Assembly (NCBI GenBank): GCA_016763215.1
Contig: JAESUF010000285.1
Location: 1-7,350 of the forward strand
Length of the DNA stretch: 7,350 bases
Direction: 5' to 3'
Source: Flavobacteriaceae bacterium
GTDB lineage: Bacteria; Bacteroidota; Bacteroidia; Flavobacteriales; Flavobacteriaceae
Positions 4,267 through 7,350 of this stretch are shown here, one piece after another (position 1 is the stretch's first letter; every line of letters begins with the position of its first letter). Made by a program: the position numbers and the translations under genes. The notes below the pieces were generated by a model. The model was not told the origin of the DNA. It saw only the letters and a program-made list of their open reading frames with translations, and ran no database searches.

Positions 4267-5637
4267 TTACCCAACCACATTCTCGGGATTGTATCCTAAA
4301 TAAGGGACTTTCTTTTCAGTGAATTTGATGCCATATTCTTCTAATTCTTTTAGAATAGGAACATATACCTCTTTACTAATAGGTAATTGAACTCCAGGTG
4401 TCGTAATCTCTTTGTTTAAGATTTTTAGCGTAGCAATAGCAACAGGTAATCCTACAGTTTTTGCCATTGCGGTGAATGTTTGATTCTCTCCTTTAACAAC
4501 CAAGCTGCTTTCTATTTGCTTTTTTTCACCATTGATTTCGTATCCAAATTTATGGTGCATTACAATCATATCTTTTTCATCCACTTGTAAAGTCCACGAA
4601 TCTGATAAGACTTTTTGAAGCATTTGAGCAGGAGTCGCATTCTTCAAGTCTATTTTCTTATTAGGGTTGAAAATATCTAATTCAACCAGCTTGTCCCACA
4701 TCACATCATCTTGATCGATTTTTAAATACGAACGTAATTTTAATTCAACAGAATCACTTGGAGAATATGCAAGAAACAGATTGGTGAAATCACGATAACT
4801 CAGGTTTTCAGAATCTTCAATTGTATACGTGTCATCTGTCATTCCTAATTGAACAAATATATTCCAAGCTCTTGAAAAACCAACTTTGCGTATGGTTCCT
4901 CTATACATAGTAGGAATATCTTCTAAGCCATAAAGTTTTCTGTATTGAAGAGAATCTCTATTTGCATAGGCTTCAAATTTCCCATCACCATTTAAGGTTA
5001 AGAATTCAGTTCTTCCAAATAATTTGTGATACGGAATGTACTTGTAGGTTCCTTCTTGAATAAATTTTGCAGCACCACCTCGTCCGGCAACAACTATATT
5101 TCTTGGATTCCAAGTAAATTTATAATTCCATAGGTTGTTGTCACTTTCAGGAGCAACCAGTCCGCCAGTAAAAGATTCAAACAGCAATATTTTAGCCCCG
5201 TTATCGCTAATTCTATCAATAACTTCCATGGCACTCATATGGTCAATACCCGGATCTACACCAATCTCATTCATAAAGACCAATCCTTTTTCTTTTGCTT
5301 CAGCATCCAAGGCTTTCATTTCTTTCGAAATATAAGAAGCCGTTACCATGTGTTTACCTAAGGTAACACAATCTTTTGCTGCCTCGATATGAAATCGAGC
5401 AGGTAACATAGAAACGACAATCTCTGCCTTTTGAATTTCTTCCCTTCGTTGTTTTTCGTTAAAAACATCAAACTCTAAAGCGTTTGAATTTTTATGATCT
5501 CCAGCTCTACTCTGCGCACTTTCTAAAGAAACGTCTGCAATAGTAATGTGTAAATTTTCTGATTCGGATTTCTTTTGAAGATAATCGATCAAGTAAGAAC
5601 TTGATTTTCCTGCGCCAATGACTAAGATGTTTCTCAT
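4267..5637 (-). CDS. saccharopine dehydrogenase (saccharopine reductase) family protein
   Basis: A 456-residue cytosolic NAD(P)-dependent oxidoreductase. The N-terminal Rossmann fold starts at MRNILVIGAGKSSSYLID (GxGxxS loop, 8-14), with an acidic residue ending the second strand (ADVS, 34-37). VVSMLPARFH (74-83) and MNEIGVDPGIDHMSAM (122-137) are typical of saccharopine reductases. SFTGGLVAPESDNN followed by YKFTWNPRN (155-180) is the C-terminal-domain signature that binds the saccharopine/aminoadipate side. The length matches yeast Lys9-type enzymes (about 450). The family reaction is interconversion of saccharopine with aminoadipate semialdehyde and glutamate. In bacteria that make lysine via diaminopimelate it more likely serves lysine breakdown, which I infer. 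Carboxynorspermidine dehydrogenase is a relative, but the GGL-PE-DN motif argues for the saccharopine type. It is convergent with trmN6 and divergent from the DUF423 gene. Confidence 0.85.
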   Translation of the reverse strand: MRNILVIGAGKSSSYLIDYLQKKSESENLHITIADVSLESAQSRAGDHKNSNALEFDVFNEKQRREEIQKAEIVVSMLPARFHIEAAKDCVTLGKHMVTASYISKEMKALDAEAKEKGLVFMNEIGVDPGIDHMSAMEVIDRISDNGAKILLFESFTGGLVAPESDNNLWNYKFTWNPRNIVVAGRGGAAKFIQEGTYKYIPYHKLFGRTEFLTLNGDGKFEAYANRDSLQYRKLYGLEDIPTMYRGTIRKVGFSRAWNIFVQLGMTDDTYTIEDSENLSYRDFTNLFLAYSPSDSVELKLRSYLKIDQDDVMWDKLVELDIFNPNKKIDLKNATPAQMLQKVLSDSWTLQVDEKDMIVMHHKFGYEINGEKKQIESSLVVKGENQTFTAMAKTVGLPVAIATLKILNKEITTPGVQLPISKEVYVPILKELEEYGIKFTEKKVPYLGYNPENVVG

Positions 5638-5651
5638 CGTAGAATTATGTT

Positions 5652-5681
5652 TATTTTTGGTTGATTGTTAGAACGAAATTA
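5652..5681. promoter_or_regulatory. divergent promoter region of the saccharopine and DUF423 genes
   Basis: In this 85-base gap, TATTTTTG at 5652-5659 is a full -7 match facing the DUF423 gene, and would give a leader of about 55 bases. On the minus strand TAATTTCG (5674-5681) matches 7 of 8 positions facing the saccharopine gene, with a leader near 30 bases. Neither has a clear TTG box at the right distance, so both are tentative. Confidence 0.35.
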
Positions 5682-5722
5682 AAAAAAAACAGAAGCCACA
5701 CACTTCTTTATTATCATTAGAT

Positions 5723-6106
5723 ATGAACAAAAATTTAAGTATCACAGCATTATTAGGGGTAACAGCCATAGTATTAGGAGCTTTCGCAACTCATAGTTTG
5801 AAAGAAAATTTAACGCAGGAAGCGATGAATAGTTTAGAAACAGGAATTCGATACCAGATGTACCATGTAATTGTTTTACTGTTTGTGAATACTTTTTCAG
5901 GATTTACAGAGAAATTTAAAAACTGGGTGAGTTTTCTTTTCTTTTTAGGAATCCTCTTGTTTTCAGGATCTATTTATGCAATATATCTTTTAGGAATTTC
6001 CGCTAAGAGCATCTGGTTTGTTACGCCATTAGGAGGACTGTCATTCATATTCGGATGGTTGTTGCTATTCGTATCTTTTGGAAAGAAAGTAATCAACAAA
6101 AAATAG
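5723..6106 (+). CDS. DUF423 family membrane protein (YgdD/TMEM256-like)
   Basis: A 127-residue integral inner-membrane protein. Four hydrophobic spans are visible, roughly at residues 5-23, 44-59, 67-91 and 96-119. Family signatures are GAFATHSLK (19-27) at the end of span 1, TGIRYQMYHVIVLL (41-54), FSGSIYAI (80-87) and TPLGGLSFIFGWLLL (101-115). Length and layout match E. coli YgdD and human TMEM256. The biochemical role of the family is not established, so I give no function. The start is supported by the conserved span right after MNKN. It is followed on the same strand by pckA after 84 bases, but a promoter-like box in that gap suggests separate transcription. Confidence 0.9.
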   Translation: MNKNLSITALLGVTAIVLGAFATHSLKENLTQEAMNSLETGIRYQMYHVIVLLFVNTFSGFTEKFKNWVSFLFFLGILLFSGSIYAIYLLGISAKSIWFVTPLGGLSFIFGWLLLFVSFGKKVINKK

Positions 6107-6150
6107 TGAATAAAAAAAGAGTAGAGATAATGTAGTCTTGAAAATATGAT

Positions 6151-6158
6151 TAATTTTG
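6151..6158 (+). promoter_or_regulatory. Bacteroidota -7 box of pckA
   Basis: TAATTTTG is a full match to TAnnTTTG, followed by CGG, and lies 32 bases before the pckA start, implying a leader of about 25 bases. The only nearby TTG (6138-6140) is just 10 bases upstream, too close to serve as the -33 element. The promoter may rely on an activator, plausible for a gluconeogenic gene. That last point is inference. Confidence 0.5.
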
Positions 6159-6190
6159 CGGAGTAATCTAACACAGCTAAAAACTAACAA

Positions 6191-7350
6191 ATGATAGATT
6201 TTAATACGAAATCGATTTCGTTAAATGATTTAGGAATCGAAAACGCTACAGTTCGTTACCAACTATCTTCCAGTGAATTACATGAGTCTTCTTTAGAGAA
6301 AAAACAAGGAAAAGAGTCTTCTTTTGGTGCTCTTTCTATTCATACAGGAGAGTTTACAGGAAGATCTCCAATGGATCGTTTTATTGTAAAAGACGACGTA
6401 ACTAAAGACGAAGTATGGTGGGGAAATATTAATATTCCTTTTGATACAGATAAATTTGATAAACTATATGATAAAGTAACTTCCTATTTGTCTAACAAAG
6501 AAGTTTTTGTTAGAGATAGTTATGTTTGTGCTGATGAAAACTACAAGCTAAACATTCGCGTAGTAAATGAGTACCCGTGGAGTAATATGTTTGCTTATAA
6601 CATGTTTTTACGCCCAACAGAAGAAGAATTAAAAGATTTTTCTCCTGAATGGACCATCATCAATGCTCCAGGTTTTATGGCAGATGCTGAGGTAGACGGA
6701 ACCCGTCAACACAATTTTGCTATTTTAAATTTTGGAAAGAAAATTGCCTTGATCGGTGGAACTGGTTATACTGGTGAAATTAAGAAAGGAATTTTTTCAG
6801 CATTGAATTTTATTTTACCCGTATTTAAGAATACGTTGCCAATGCACTGTTCTGCAAATGTTGGAAAAGATGGAGATACTTCCATCTTTTTTGGTTTATC
6901 AGGGACAGGGAAAACAACATTGTCTGCAGATCCAGCGCGTAAGTTAATTGGAGATGATGAGCACGGTTGGACAAATGAGAATACTGTTTTTAATTTTGAA
7001 GGTGGGTGTTATGCAAAAGTAATTGACCTAACAGAAGAAAAAGAACCAGACATTTATAAGGCAATCAAAAAAGGAGCGATCTTAGAAAATGTGATTATGG
7101 ATGAAAATGGAGTTGTCGATTTTAAAGACGTTTCCATCACCCAAAATACAAGAGTAAGTTACCCAATAGACCATATCGATAATATTCAACCAGGATCTAT
7201 AGGTAAGAACCCGAAAAACATCTTCTTTTTAACAGCAGATGCTTTTGGTGTACTGCCTCCTATTTCTAAATTAACTCCTGGTCAGGCTGCCTACCATTTT
7301 ATTTCTGGATATACAGCAAAAGTAGCAGGTACCGAAGCTGGAGTTACGGA
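6191..7350 (+). CDS. pckA: phosphoenolpyruvate carboxykinase (ATP), 3' end beyond the window
   Basis: The first 386 of an expected 535-540 residues. The enzyme converts oxaloacetate and ATP to PEP, CO2 and ADP in the cytosol and opens gluconeogenesis from the citric acid cycle. Markers in order: HTGEFTGRSPMDRFIV (51-66, substrate-binding Arg58), GGTGYTGEIKKGIFS with metal- and substrate-binding Lys, PMHCSANVG (metal-binding His), GLSGTGKTTLSADP (235-248, the PEPCK P-loop), GDDEHGW (254-260, Mg-binding Asp pair), NFEGGCYAK, then TRVSYPIDHI and FFLTADAFGVLPP. The frame continues uninterrupted to the edge at AKVAGTEAGVT, a known conserved stretch. The P-loop type identifies the ATP-dependent, not the GTP-dependent, form. 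The start at 6191 fits the family N-terminus and the -7 box 32 bases upstream. Confidence 0.97.
   Translation, partial: MIDFNTKSISLNDLGIENATVRYQLSSSELHESSLEKKQGKESSFGALSIHTGEFTGRSPMDRFIVKDDVTKDEVWWGNINIPFDTDKFDKLYDKVTSYLSNKEVFVRDSYVCADENYKLNIRVVNEYPWSNMFAYNMFLRPTEEELKDFSPEWTIINAPGFMADAEVDGTRQHNFAILNFGKKIALIGGTGYTGEIKKGIFSALNFILPVFKNTLPMHCSANVGKDGDTSIFFGLSGTGKTTLSADPARKLIGDDEHGWTNENTVFNFEGGCYAKVIDLTEEKEPDIYKAIKKGAILENVIMDENGVVDFKDVSITQNTRVSYPIDHIDNIQPGSIGKNPKNIFFLTADAFGVLPPISKLTPGQAAYHFISGYTAKVAGTEAGVT

Noticed and set aside
5135..5335. Plus-strand 66-codon frame inside the saccharopine gene
   Set aside because: Antisense shadow of the conserved GVDPGIDHM to GGLVAPE region.
5974..6174. Minus-strand 66-codon frame across the end of the DUF423 gene
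   Set aside because: Antisense to conserved DUF423 motifs and to the pckA promoter; no coding character.

Overview
The window looks like chromosome of a marine-type Flavobacteriaceae bacterium (phylum Bacteroidota). The DNA is AT-rich, several genes are preceded by Bacteroidota-style -7 boxes (TAnnTTTG) rather than sigma70 boxes, Shine-Dalgarno sequences are weak or absent, and the recognisable proteins (TrmN6, saccharopine reductase-type enzyme, DUF423 protein, ATP-dependent PEP carboxykinase) have a flavobacterial look. The genus cannot be fixed from this sequence alone.

The right half (about 3470-7350) is compact housekeeping backbone. It holds trmN6 (+), a convergent saccharopine dehydrogenase/reductase family gene (-), then divergently a DUF423 membrane protein gene (+), followed by the 5' 386 codons of pckA (+), which runs off the right edge. 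Gaps here are 70-85 bases and carry promoter-like boxes. These enzymes serve tRNA modification, lysine/saccharopine-type metabolism and gluconeogenesis; nothing suggests they form one pathway.

The left half (1-3470) is loose accessory DNA. At the far left a possible reading frame leaves the window on the minus strand. Next, on the minus strand, comes an orphan amidinotransferase/arginine-deiminase superfamily enzyme (422-1447). Its 3' end overlaps a fragment of a Fic-family protein (264-431), visible as the C-terminal winged helix only. Two homologous promoter modules, about 1.35 kb apart (209-278 and 1554-1622), each have a TTG box, exactly 20 bases, TACATTTA, and an upstream 16-bp dyad. One lies ahead of the amidinotransferase and the other ahead of the frame leaving the window, so the two genes may be co-regulated.

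Between 1448 and 2690 there is little coding DNA. This stretch holds a pair of 108-bp imperfect direct repeats (1741-1848 and 2098-2205), a third copy of the dyad, an untracked 43-codon membrane micro-ORF (2274-2405), and a strong minus-strand terminator (2555-2586).

At 2618-3441 sits a divergent pair of small regulators: an 87-residue Cro-like protein (-) and a phage-repressor-like HTH protein with a C-terminal coiled coil (+). They share a 94-base control region with direct repeats and a dyad. This looks like a remnant or domesticated phage-type switch. It abuts trmN6, whose conserved N-terminus is open in frame but has no standard start codon, so this point may be an insertion boundary. 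No CRISPR array, tRNA, rRNA or intact transposase was seen.
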